The notes: generated from the sequence alone by a model not told the origin. A DNA stretch of 11,497 nt from an uncultured Chloroflexota bacterium (GCA_903837815.1 CAILWD010000495.1:1-11497); one strand, 5' to 3'; positions 1 through 6,297 are shown, counted from the first letter of the stretch. Made by a program: numbers and translations.

Positions 1-351
1 ATGGGCAGCGCCATTCGCATGGGAAGCTGGCTGCCCGAAGCGGTGGATTTTATCCGCCAGAATCTGGCTGCACTGAACCAACTCCGGACTTCGATCTTCA
101 CCGTCCACATGCTCAACTACAGAGATGACGAAACCAGTCGCGCGGCGCGTCAGGCGTACACCGCTCCTGTGCGCGAACTCCTGCCCACAGCAGACGAAGT
201 CTTTTTCAGGGGCAAGCTGGATTATCAGACCCTCTCGTTCTTCGACCGCATGATCTCCAAGGCGGTTGCAAATCCCAATGATCCCCCCGGCGATTTCCGC
301 GACTGGAATCTGATCGGCGACTGGTCGCAATCCATTTTCCCAACACTATAA
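1..351 (+). CDS. Flavodoxin-fold protein, C-terminal part (5' end outside window)
   Basis: This is the C-terminal 116 residues of a flavodoxin-domain protein, related to the flavodoxin/HemG-like (menaquinone-dependent protoporphyrinogen oxidase) group. Visible family marks are the GSAIRMGSWLPEAVDF stretch at residues 2-17, which in relatives lies in the middle of the domain after the FMN phosphate loop, the FFRGKLDY strand at 68-75 and the terminal GDFRDWN at 97-103. Whole relatives are about 170-200 residues, so the first in-frame ATG at base 1 is very probably an internal methionine and the true start and FMN-phosphate loop lie left of the window. It would bind FMN and carry electrons in the cytoplasm. 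The stop TAA (349-351) shares its last base with the AAGGAA ribosome binding site of the next gene, pointing to one operon. HemG-like enzyme activity is possible but cannot be told from a generic flavodoxin here. Confidence 0.85.
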   Translation: MGSAIRMGSWLPEAVDFIRQNLAALNQLRTSIFTVHMLNYRDDETSRAARQAYTAPVRELLPTADEVFFRGKLDYQTLSFFDRMISKAVANPNDPPGDFRDWNLIGDWSQSIFPTL

Positions 352-360
352 AGGAATTAA

Positions 361-1485
361 ATGATGAACAAAAGCGAATCCCGTCCCATGATGAGCCGCC
401 GTGATTTCTTGAAACTTCTGGCTGTTGGCGGTGTGACTGCCACAGGCGGATACCTTCTTTCCGAATATGCGCCGTGGCTGGATTACAACCAGCAGGCAGA
501 CCAAACCTGGAAACCGTTTGAAATGACATCAACCTCGTCCACCCAAATGCGCGAACTCGTCCATTACGCCACATTGGCGGCAAATGGACACAACACCCAG
601 CCCTGGAAATTCGCGTTGACAGATAACGCGATTGAAATCCGCCCGGACTACAGCCGTGAGTTATCAGTCGTTGACCCAGACCATCGGGAACTTTGGATCA
701 GCCTGGGATGTGCCCTGGAAAATTTACTAATCGCCGCCCGCGCCAGCGGATTCTCGCCCGAAGTTTCCTATCCTGACACGGCAGATTTTATCGGCGTCAA
801 CCTGACAGCGGATACCCGTCAAGACAGCCCGCTATTCGATGCCATTCCCACGCGTCAAAACACCCGCTCGGAATACGATGGACAGCCCGTCAAGAGCGTC
901 GAGATGGATCAGTTACAGACTCTTCCACTTGAACCGGGGGTGACATTGCGCTTCGCTACAACCCAACCCGATCTGGAGACAACGGTGGAGTACGTCAACC
1001 AAGGCAACCTGAGCCAGTATGCCGACAAAGCGTTCATCGATGAACTGATTTACTGGTTGCGATTCAATAAGAAAGAGGCGCTGGCTTCGCTGGATGGTCT
1101 GTACTCAGTTTGTTCAGGCAACCCTGAAGTGCCGCATTTCGTGGGCAAAGCCTTCGTCGCAGGGACCAAGCCTCAACAGCAAGCCGATGCCGACGCCAAA
1201 AAACTGCGCAGTTCTGCGGGAGCGGTTGTGATCGCCTCGGAGCTGGACAATAAATCTGCATGGGTACGCACGGGTCAGGTCTATGAACGCATGGCGCTCC
1301 AAATGACTTCTCTGAACATTAAATCGGCTTTTTTGAACCAGCCGATCGAAACAACGCAAATCCGCCCGCAATTCCAAAGCGTAATGGGGTTGGGAAGTTC
1401 ATTGCCGCAATTGCTTGTTCGTTTCGGATACGCAGACTCGATGCCGCGTTCCCTGCGCCGCCCGGCGAATGCGGTGCTGCTTTAA
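361..1485 (+). CDS. Tat-exported Acg-type nitroreductase family FMN oxidoreductase
   Basis: A 374-residue nitroreductase-superfamily protein of the Acg-like type, longer than classical NfsB-type enzymes. The N-terminus has a twin-arginine signal: SRRDFLK at residues 12-18, then a glycine/alanine-rich hydrophobic stretch to about 33, so the folded, FMN-loaded protein is probably moved across the membrane and may stay anchored there. Family marks are HNTQPW at 77-82 (FMN-binding edge), the DPDHRELWISLGCALENL stretch near 105-122, RQNTRSEY near 164-171, a WVRTGQVYERM segment, FLNQPIE, and PQLLVRFGY followed by a C-terminal RRP. These fit FMN-dependent reduction by a superfamily member; the substrate is unknown. 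ATG 361 is preceded by AAGGAA (351-356); ATG codons at 364, 388 and 391 are also possible and all keep the Tat motif. It lies between a flavodoxin gene and membrane-protein genes. Confidence 0.9.
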   Translation: MMNKSESRPMMSRRDFLKLLAVGGVTATGGYLLSEYAPWLDYNQQADQTWKPFEMTSTSSTQMRELVHYATLAANGHNTQPWKFALTDNAIEIRPDYSRELSVVDPDHRELWISLGCALENLLIAARASGFSPEVSYPDTADFIGVNLTADTRQDSPLFDAIPTRQNTRSEYDGQPVKSVEMDQLQTLPLEPGVTLRFATTQPDLETTVEYVNQGNLSQYADKAFIDELIYWLRFNKKEALASLDGLYSVCSGNPEVPHFVGKAFVAGTKPQQQADADAKKLRSSAGAVVIASELDNKSAWVRTGQVYERMALQMTSLNIKSAFLNQPIETTQIRPQFQSVMGLGSSLPQLLVRFGYADSMPRSLRRPANAVLL

Positions 1486-1497
1486 AAGGAGAAACCA

Positions 1498-2355
1498 ATG
1501 AAATACCAATCTGCTTTGAAATGGTTGATCCCGCCCATCTTTTTGCTGACCCTCTTCGCCGCCGCAATGGGATTATTCTACGAGACGCCCGGCGAACCCT
1601 ATCCCTTCACCAATCATCGCGACGAAACCGTGATGCTCAACGGGCATGGACTTTATTTTTACGACACAGTCAGTTCCACCGCTCAGATGCAGGGCAACGA
1701 CCTGATCACGCTGGTGGTGGGTTTGCCCCTGCTGGCAGTTTCGGCGTGGATGGCGTTTCGCGGCTCCCTGCGCGGACGTCTGCTGCTGACCGGCACACTG
1801 GGCTTCATCCTCTACACCTACATGTCCATGGCAACGCTGGCTTCGTTCAACGCGCTTTTCGTTGTCTACATCGCCTTGTTCACACTCAGCATGTACGCCT
1901 TCATTCTCAGCATGATGTCCTTTGACTTGAACGACCTGCCACAGCGTTTTTCAGAAAAACTCCCGCGCGGCTGGATCGCTGGACTCTTGTTTGTCATTGC
2001 AGGCTTTTTTGCCCTTGCCTGGCTGGGGCGCATCTTCGCCGCATTGCAGGCAGACGCAACCCCCGCCCTCGAAAACACCACCACCATGGTCATTCAATTC
2101 ATGGACCTGGGCTTGATCGCGCCCGCCGCAGTTTTGGGCGGAATCCTCATCCTGCGCCGCAGCGCGTGGGGCTACCTGCTGGCAGCCATCATGATGACCA
2201 AAGGCGTCACCCTCGGACTCGCCGTCAGCACCATGGCAATCAACATGTCGTTGAAGGGCGTTCCCGACAGCCTCGGCATCATGATCCCCTTCCTCGTCAT
2301 TACCGCCGCAAATCTTTTCATGACCGTCGTCATGCTCAAGAACGTAAAGGAATAA
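1498..2355 (+). CDS. Polytopic membrane protein of unknown function
   Basis: A 285-residue integral membrane protein that I do not recognise by name. About eight hydrophobic helices can be drawn: roughly residues 8-28, 69-88, 95-113, 115-140, 158-180, 199-220, 223-250 and 258-281. Between the first two is a polar, probably exposed loop (about 29-68) rich in aromatic and acidic residues, including NHRDE and GLYFYDTVS; this loop is the most distinctive part and a candidate ligand or interaction site. There is no Cys-rich, haem-binding CxxCH or transporter signature, so no function is assigned. The start is well supported: AAGGAG (1486-1491) directly follows the stop of the nitroreductase gene and sits 6 bases before ATG 1498. 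The gene ends 3 bases before the next start, so it is surely co-transcribed with the genes on both sides. Confidence 0.85.
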   Translation: MKYQSALKWLIPPIFLLTLFAAAMGLFYETPGEPYPFTNHRDETVMLNGHGLYFYDTVSSTAQMQGNDLITLVVGLPLLAVSAWMAFRGSLRGRLLLTGTLGFILYTYMSMATLASFNALFVVYIALFTLSMYAFILSMMSFDLNDLPQRFSEKLPRGWIAGLLFVIAGFFALAWLGRIFAALQADATPALENTTTMVIQFMDLGLIAPAAVLGGILILRRSAWGYLLAAIMMTKGVTLGLAVSTMAINMSLKGVPDSLGIMIPFLVITAANLFMTVVMLKNVKE

Positions 2356-2358
2356 CCC

Positions 2359-2658
2359 ATGAACACAACCTATGTCAGAACCAACTTGTGGAATAAATTC
2401 TTCCTCACGATATTTGCCCTGCCCTTCGGAATCCTCGTCCTTCTGTTCGCCTTGATTGGCATCCTCGCCAGCCTCGTCATGATCCTCACCCCCATCGGCA
2501 TGGCGCTCGCCCCAACCTGGTCGGTGCAACTGTTCTATTGGAAATTTGAAACCGCGCTGGATGCCTGGTATCTGCCCATCTTCGGCATCCTGCTGGACTT
2601 GTGCCTGTTTCATCTGGCCAAATCAATTTTCCAGTTCGGGCGACAAATTCTAAGTTGA
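2359..2658 (+). CDS. Small membrane protein of unknown function
   Basis: A 99-residue hydrophobic protein with no family I can name. The N-terminal dozen residues are polar. A long hydrophobic region at about 14-47 could be one long or two short helices around a PIGMAL turn. An aromatic stretch (WSVQLFYWKFETALDAWYL, about 54-72) follows, then a last helix at about 72-92. Translation looks coupled to the preceding gene: the AAAGGAA ribosome binding site (2346-2352) lies inside the last codons of that gene, whose stop TAA is at 2353-2355, only 3 bases before ATG 2359. The size and coupling suggest a small partner or subunit of the neighbouring polytopic membrane proteins, but nothing in the sequence proves this. 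Confidence 0.8.
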   Translation: MNTTYVRTNLWNKFFLTIFALPFGILVLLFALIGILASLVMILTPIGMALAPTWSVQLFYWKFETALDAWYLPIFGILLDLCLFHLAKSIFQFGRQILS

Positions 2659-2679
2659 TCGGCGAAAAAGGTCCAGTTT

Positions 2680-3393
2680 ATGTCTCCAAAGCTTACTCCA
2701 TGGCTCATGCTATTTTCCCGCTCTGTGTTCTTTCTGCTTTTTCAAGCTTTGATCGCGCTGGGGCTTGGCATGGCAGGCATATCCTTCGCATGGGATGAAT
2801 CCGCAAGATGGTGGACGTTCACCGTGCTCTTCACGAATCTTGTATCCCTGTATTTGCTGAACCTTGTTTTCAATGCCGAGGGAAAGCGCTTTTGGGATAT
2901 CCTCCGTTTTTCGCGCGATACGTGGAAAGCCGATTTACTCCAGGCAATTGGTTTTCTCGTCATCGGTTTGCCGATTGCGGCTGCACCGCGAGAGCCTCTT
3001 GCCGCTCTGATTTTTGGCAATGCGTCCGTTGCTACAGAGATGATGTTTCGTCCGCTGCCGACCTGGGCGTTTACGCTGAGTTTCCTTTTTCCGCTCACGA
3101 TCTGGTTTGCCGAACTGCCCACCTATTTCGGCTACTGTATGCCGCGTCTCGAAGCGCAAATCAAAAACGGCTGGCTTGCCTTGGTCGTTGCGTCACTTTT
3201 TCTCGCCGCGCAACACATGTTCCTGCCGCTCATCCTCGACGGCGGTTATCTCCTGTGGCGTTTTGGGATGTTTTTGCCGTTTGCCTTTTTGATCGGTATT
3301 GCTCTTAAATTTCGCCCTTCATTGCTACCCTACTTTGTCGTCATCCATACGCTGATGGATATTTCAACTGTTTTAGTTTACTTGACCATATAG
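2680..3393 (+). CDS. CPBP-like membrane protein with degenerate protease motifs
   Basis: A 237-residue polytopic membrane protein resembling the CPBP (CAAX protease and bacteriocin-processing, Rce1-like) family in the spacing of its C-terminal helices. Motif 1, normally EExxxR, reads AELPTYFGYCMPRLE at residues 144-158: one glutamate (E145) is kept, the first is alanine, and the arginine position is aromatic. Motif 2 is reduced to AAQH (H179) and motif 3 to HTLMD (H223, D227; usually HxxxN). It therefore may be a catalytically altered or dead glutamic intramembrane protease relative, possibly acting as a membrane chaperone, inhibitor or transport factor; this is inference. AAAAAGG (2665-2671) precedes ATG 2680. 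It is the last gene of the operon, 21 bases after the small membrane gene and just upstream of a strong terminator. An unrelated membrane family with chance similarity remains possible. Confidence 0.7.
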   Translation: MSPKLTPWLMLFSRSVFFLLFQALIALGLGMAGISFAWDESARWWTFTVLFTNLVSLYLLNLVFNAEGKRFWDILRFSRDTWKADLLQAIGFLVIGLPIAAAPREPLAALIFGNASVATEMMFRPLPTWAFTLSFLFPLTIWFAELPTYFGYCMPRLEAQIKNGWLALVVASLFLAAQHMFLPLILDGGYLLWRFGMFLPFAFLIGIALKFRPSLLPYFVVIHTLMDISTVLVYLTI

Positions 3394-3394
3394 T

Positions 3395-3452
3395 CCAGCC
3401 TGTCCGACTGACCAGCCTCCAACTCCCCCGATGGCGGGGGAGTTTTTGCTTC
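3395..3452 (+). repeat. 58-base dispersed repeat containing a terminator, copy A
   Basis: Ungapped alignment with bases 4413-4470 gives 47 identities in 58. The shared block runs from CCTGTCC through GACCAG to the hairpin and its T tract. It begins 2 bases after the stop codon of the CPBP-like gene. The similarity extends about 25 bases upstream of the hairpin, so this is more than two unrelated GC hairpins looking alike. Confidence 0.8.
3421..3447 (+). terminator. Rho-independent terminator of the redox/membrane operon
   Basis: A perfect 10-base-pair stem, AACTCCCCCG (3421-3430) with CGGGGGAGTT (3435-3444), closes a 4-base ATGG loop and runs straight into a T tract (3443-3447). It lies 28 bases after the stop of the last gene in the left-hand operon and should end plus-strand transcription there. 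The stem also reads as a hairpin on the other strand, but no minus-strand gene needs it. Confidence 0.9.
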
Positions 3453-3460
3453 CAAAAGGG

Positions 3461-3466
3461 TAAGAT
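3461..3466 (+). promoter_or_regulatory. Possible -10 box (TAAGAT) for the CPBP gene
   Basis: TAAGAT lies exactly 8 bases beyond the end of repeat copy A. A start of transcription about 7 bases downstream would give a leader of roughly 28 bases carrying the AGGAGAA ribosome binding site (3490-3496). No good -35 box is at the normal distance; TTGCTT at 3446-3451 is too close. The same arrangement upstream of the SRPBCC gene is the main support. Confidence 0.35.
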
Positions 3467-3500
3467 AAAAATCATGAGGTCACGCTCATAGGAGAAAAAC

Positions 3501-4400
3501 ATGAACCGCAAATCTTTAATCATATTCCTGCTCGTCACCTTCGGACTCGCCTGGACTTTATTTTGCATCCCGTTGGCTTTCAAAAGCGATCCCCAATCCG
3601 CAACCTACCCGGTTGTCTGGCAGGTTTGTTTTATGGCTGCCATGTGGGCGCCGGGATTGGGCGCGATCTTCGCCACACGCCTGGTGGAAAAGCAACCGGT
3701 CATCAAGACTTTGCGCTTGAATACGCTTGGACCAAAGCGTTTCTATCTTTTAGCCTGGTTCCTGCCCGCGATGATGATGACAGTCACCATCGGTGTCAGC
3801 GCCCTGCTTGGCACCGGCGTGATAGACACAAACCTGACCTTCCTCCGCGAATCGCTGGCAAAAGCCCCAACAGGAGCGGGAGCCAACCTGCCCCCCGTCG
3901 AAATATTAGTCCTGGCGCAAACCGCCTTTGCCCTGATATTGGCTCCATTCATCAATCTGCCTTTTGCCATCGGTGAAGAATTGGGCTGGCGCGGCTTCCT
4001 GTTGCCCAGACTCATGCCTCTCGGTCAATGGAAAGCCATCCTGCTCAGCGGCTTGATCTGGGGCATCTGGCACGCTCCCACCACCCTGTTTTATGGCTAC
4101 AACTTTCCACAACACCCCTATCTGGGACTGCTCCTGCTGCCCTTTGGCTTCGCCTTGCTGGGGGCCATCCTCTCCTGGCTGACGCTGAAAACCCGCAGTC
4201 CCTGGGTGGCTGGGCTGGGACACGGCGCTTTCAATGCGACTGCCGGTCTGAGTTTCTTTTTCCTAAAGCCCGGCTTCGACACCGCCCTGGCGGGTTCCCC
4301 GCTTGGTCTGGCAGGCTGGATCCCGATGGCGGCGTTGGTCGCCCTGTTGATTTGGACGAAACAATTACCCGTGACTGATTCAGAGGCACAGGCAGGGTAA
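3501..4400 (+). CDS. CPBP family glutamic intramembrane protease
   Basis: A 299-residue membrane protein with the full CPBP (Rce1/ABI) signature. Motif 1 is GEELGWRGFLLPRL, with E159, E160 and R164; motif 2 is WGIWH, with W187 and H191; motif 3 is HGAFN, with H241 and N245. In this family the paired glutamates and histidines form the active site inside the membrane and cut within or next to transmembrane segments; bacterial members are tied to CAAX-like processing, bacteriocin handling or self-immunity, but the substrate here is unknown. Hydrophobic helices are at about 5-25, 39-59, 82-104, 135-157, 178-196, 207-229 and 269-285. ATG 3501 follows AGGAGAA (3490-3496). It is flanked by terminators and forms its own transcription unit. 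It differs from the degenerate CPBP-like protein just upstream in keeping every catalytic residue. Confidence 0.92.
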   Translation: MNRKSLIIFLLVTFGLAWTLFCIPLAFKSDPQSATYPVVWQVCFMAAMWAPGLGAIFATRLVEKQPVIKTLRLNTLGPKRFYLLAWFLPAMMMTVTIGVSALLGTGVIDTNLTFLRESLAKAPTGAGANLPPVEILVLAQTAFALILAPFINLPFAIGEELGWRGFLLPRLMPLGQWKAILLSGLIWGIWHAPTTLFYGYNFPQHPYLGLLLLPFGFALLGAILSWLTLKTRSPWVAGLGHGAFNATAGLSFFFLKPGFDTALAGSPLGLAGWIPMAALVALLIWTKQLPVTDSEAQAG

Positions 4401-4412
4401 TTCCGAAACCGT

Positions 4413-4470
4413 TCAACCTGTCCACTTGACCAGTCTCCACCTCCCCCCCTGGCGGGGGAGGTTTTGATTC
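4413..4470 (+). repeat. 58-base dispersed repeat containing a terminator, copy B
   Basis: Second copy of the element at 3395-3452, in the same orientation and again between a CPBP-type gene and the next start, 13 bases after the CPBP stop codon. It matches copy A at 47 of 58 positions with no gaps. In the stem, A3422-T3443 of copy A is C4440-G4461 here, a paired change that keeps the helix. Confidence 0.8.
4439..4465 (+). terminator. Rho-independent terminator of the CPBP protease gene
   Basis: A 9-base-pair stem, ACCTCCCCC (4439-4447) with GGGGGAGGT (4454-4462), with a 6-base loop, is followed by TTTT (4462-4465). It lies 39 bases after the CPBP stop codon. Confidence 0.87.
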
Positions 4471-4478
4471 AGGCAGTC

Positions 4479-4484
4479 TACAAT
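4479..4484 (+). promoter_or_regulatory. Possible -10 box (TACAAT) for the SRPBCC gene
   Basis: TACAAT sits 8 bases after repeat copy B, matching the place of TAAGAT after copy A. A transcript starting near 4491 would have a leader of about 25 bases that includes the GGAG site at 4506-4509. No convincing -35 box lies at 16-18 bases; TTGATT at 4464-4469 is only 9 bases away. Confidence 0.4.
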
Positions 4485-4503
4485 GAAGACATCTAAATAA
4501 ACC

Positions 4504-4509
4504 TTGGAG
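4504..4509 (+). promoter_or_regulatory. Ribosome binding site that fixes the SRPBCC start
   Basis: TTGGAG lies 6 bases before ATG 4516. The open frame can be extended to the TTG at 4504, but that TTG is part of this Shine-Dalgarno sequence, so ATG 4516 is the better start. Confidence 0.75.
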
Positions 4510-4515
4510 AATCTC

Positions 4516-5133
4516 ATGAAAAAGTTTTTGAAAGTTTCCGGCATCCTTGCCGCCCTCGCTGTCGTGTTCGTCGCAATCGTCATCCTCCTGACTCCCCGGA
4601 TGGATCGCTGGGGCGCGACCGACGCGGAAATCAACGCGACCTTCCCCGGCGATGAACTGGTCCCCGCCCCTGCAAGTTTTGTCAACCGCGCTGTGACGAT
4701 CAACGCCAGTCCCGAAGAAATCCACCCCTGGCTAATTCAAATGGGAGCGGGCAAAGGCGGACTTTACAGCTACACCGCTTTCGAAAACATGATCGGCTGC
4801 AAACTGGTCAATGCCGACCGCATCCACGAGGAATGGCAGACGCTCGAAGTCGGCGACAAAGTGGAAATGTGTCCAAACGGAACCCCGCCTGCATACATCG
4901 TGGCGCAAATCATCCCGAACGAAGCCATTGTGATGGGACATCAGGAAGGCGGCGAATGGGTCGATCTCTGGCAATTCATCCTCATCCCGCAGGCGGACGG
5001 CTCCACGCGTTTGATCCTTCGCACCCGCACCATGATGGTCGGCGGATTTTGGGACATCATCCACCCCGGCGTCTTCGTCATGGAACGCGGACTGCTACTC
5101 GGCGTCAAAGAACGCGCCGAAAACATGCAGTAG
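4516..5133 (+). CDS. Membrane-anchored SRPBCC (START-like) family protein
   Basis: A 205-residue protein with a short basic N-terminus (MKKFLK), one hydrophobic helix at about residues 5-27, and a soluble SRPBCC/polyketide-cyclase-like domain from about 55 to the end. Typical of this subgroup are RWGATDAEI (31-39), PGDELVPAP, a TINASPEEIHPWLIQMGAGKGG region (61-82), YSYTAFENMIGC (84-95), NADRIHEEWQ (99-108) and VGD (112-114). The fold makes a deep hydrophobic pocket for lipids or aromatic ligands; there is no evidence of catalysis. The charge pattern suggests an N-in anchor with the domain outside the membrane. The start at ATG 4516 was chosen because the upstream TTG belongs to the ribosome binding site. 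It stands behind its own possible promoter, and the next gene begins 45 bases after it without an intervening terminator. Confidence 0.88.
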   Translation: MKKFLKVSGILAALAVVFVAIVILLTPRMDRWGATDAEINATFPGDELVPAPASFVNRAVTINASPEEIHPWLIQMGAGKGGLYSYTAFENMIGCKLVNADRIHEEWQTLEVGDKVEMCPNGTPPAYIVAQIIPNEAIVMGHQEGGEWVDLWQFILIPQADGSTRLILRTRTMMVGGFWDIIHPGVFVMERGLLLGVKERAENMQ

Positions 5134-5143
5134 GGTCTCAAAC

Positions 5144-5172
5144 TTGCAAAAAAACATCCGTCACACTATACT
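5144..5172 (+). promoter_or_regulatory. Sigma-70-type promoter giving a leaderless regulator mRNA
   Basis: TTGCAA (5144-5149) and TATACT (5167-5172) are separated by the ideal 17 bases. Only 6 bases (CAAAAT) lie between the -10 box and ATG 5179, so a normal start point, 6-8 bases beyond the -10, falls on or beside the A of the ATG. No Shine-Dalgarno sequence precedes this ATG. Confidence 0.7.
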
Positions 5173-5178
5173 CAAAAT

Positions 5179-6273
5179 ATGGAACCCTCCCACCTTTATC
5201 AGCAGATTGTAGAATCCATTCGCGACGACATCCTTTCCGGCGCCATAAAACCCGGAGAAGCGTTACCGTCCATGCGCAAGATGACTGAGAAGTGGAACTG
5301 CACCACCGGCACCATTCTGCGCGCCTACCAGGAACTCGCGCACCAGGGGCTGATCATCAGTCATGTGGGTAAAGGGACAAAAGTGGTGGATAGCCTGCCG
5401 CAACAAAGCCGTTCTCCCCTCCACAAGGCAATCCTGTTCAACCGCACCGAAGCCTTCCTGCTCGAAACGATCACCGCGGGATATCCCCCAGATGAGATCG
5501 AACAATCCCTGCGGGCCGCACTGGATCGGTGGAAGGCATTTTCCAACGCGCCTGAGGAACGCCCCGCGCAAGCGCTGCGTTTCATCGGAAGCCACGACCC
5601 ATCTCTGGCAATGATTGCCGCCCAGTATCACCAAGCCAACCCCGAACTGACCCTGCAATTATCCTTCAGCGGCAGTCTCGGCGGATTGATCGCATTGGCC
5701 GAGAAAAAAGCCGACCTTGCAGGCTGTCATCTTTGGGATGAAACCACAGACACCTACAACGAATCGTTTGTCCGCAAGTTATTGCCGGGGCAAAAGGTGG
5801 CATTGCTCACGCTGGCGCACCGCCGCGTCGGGTTGATCTTTGAGGCGGGGAATCCGCTTGGGCTGGGCAGGCTCGAAGATTTGGCAAAACCAGGCATCCG
5901 CTTTATCAACCGTCAGCAGGGATCGGGCACGCGAGTCTGGCTTGATGCTCAACTTCACCGTATGAGAATCGACACCTCGAATATTGCCGGCTATCAGGAT
6001 GAAAAGATGACCCATTCCGAAGTGGCACGCGCCGTAAGCAAGGGACAGGCGGAAGTAGGTCTGGGAGTTGAGACCGCCGCGCTGTCTTTTGGGTTGGGCT
6101 TTCAATTACTGGCCACCGAACGCTATGACCTGATCATCCCCGCCGACAAATGGGAATTGGACGCAGTGCAGGCGCTCAGGAACTGGCTGGCTGCCCCGCA
6201 GGCAAAAACGGAAATCGACAATCTGGGTGGCTACGACACAAAAGAGACAGGCACAGTAAGGTGGGTTTTTTAG
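5179..6273 (+). CDS. GntR-type HTH regulator with periplasmic-binding-like sensor domain
   Basis: A 364-residue one-component transcription regulator. Residues about 5-70 form a GntR-type winged helix-turn-helix: LPSMRKMTEKWNCTTGTILRAYQ for the recognition helices, then GLIISHVGKGTKVV for the wing. After a linker, about 133-345 form a PBP-like (PF12727-type) domain homologous to bacterial substrate-binding proteins, with the typical FSGSLGGLIAL (163-173), ADLAGCHLWD (178-187), RFINRQQGSGTR (241-252) and VGLGVE (293-298). In known relatives this domain often binds molybdate- or tungstate-like oxyanions, usually joined to other HTH types, so an oxyanion ligand is plausible but unproven. There is no signal peptide, so it senses in the cytoplasm. 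No molybdate transporter or molybdopterin gene is in the window. It is predicted leaderless; the next gene starts 31 bases after its stop and has its own -10 box. Confidence 0.88.
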   Translation: MEPSHLYQQIVESIRDDILSGAIKPGEALPSMRKMTEKWNCTTGTILRAYQELAHQGLIISHVGKGTKVVDSLPQQSRSPLHKAILFNRTEAFLLETITAGYPPDEIEQSLRAALDRWKAFSNAPEERPAQALRFIGSHDPSLAMIAAQYHQANPELTLQLSFSGSLGGLIALAEKKADLAGCHLWDETTDTYNESFVRKLLPGQKVALLTLAHRRVGLIFEAGNPLGLGRLEDLAKPGIRFINRQQGSGTRVWLDAQLHRMRIDTSNIAGYQDEKMTHSEVARAVSKGQAEVGLGVETAALSFGLGFQLLATERYDLIIPADKWELDAVQALRNWLAAPQAKTEIDNLGGYDTKETGTVRWVF

Positions 6274-6288
6274 GAACGATTTTGCTTT

Positions 6289-6297
6289 TGGTACAAT
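6289..6297 (+). promoter_or_regulatory. Extended -10 promoter giving a leaderless lipoprotein mRNA
   Basis: TGGTACAAT is an extended -10 element (TGn then TACAAT, 6292-6297). No clear -35 box lies 16-18 bases upstream, as is usual for extended -10 promoters. Seven bases (CATCCTC) separate it from ATG 6305, so transcription should begin at or next to the ATG. There is no Shine-Dalgarno sequence. Confidence 0.6.

Noticed and set aside
1..3. ATG at base 1 as the true start of the flavodoxin-like gene
   Set aside because: The sequence from this ATG corresponds to the middle of the flavodoxin fold, so the gene is cut by the window edge rather than naturally short.
1951..2613. 220-codon minus-strand open frame across two membrane-protein genes
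   Set aside because: Its highly charged, Asp/Glu/Gly/His-rich composition is what the complement of hydrophobic membrane codons gives. The plus-strand genes have good ribosome binding sites and coherent helices.
3446..3466. TTGCTT and TAAGAT as a complete sigma-70 promoter
   Set aside because: The spacing between the hexamers is 9 bases, far below 16-18. Only the -10-like hexamer is kept, as a tentative feature.
4504..4515. TTG start for the SRPBCC protein, adding four residues
   Set aside because: The TTG forms part of the Shine-Dalgarno sequence for ATG 4516, which also gives a typical MKK signal-anchor start.
6261..6272. T run at the end of the regulator gene as a terminator
   Set aside because: The six-T run has no GC-rich stem in front of it and lies within the last codons of the gene.
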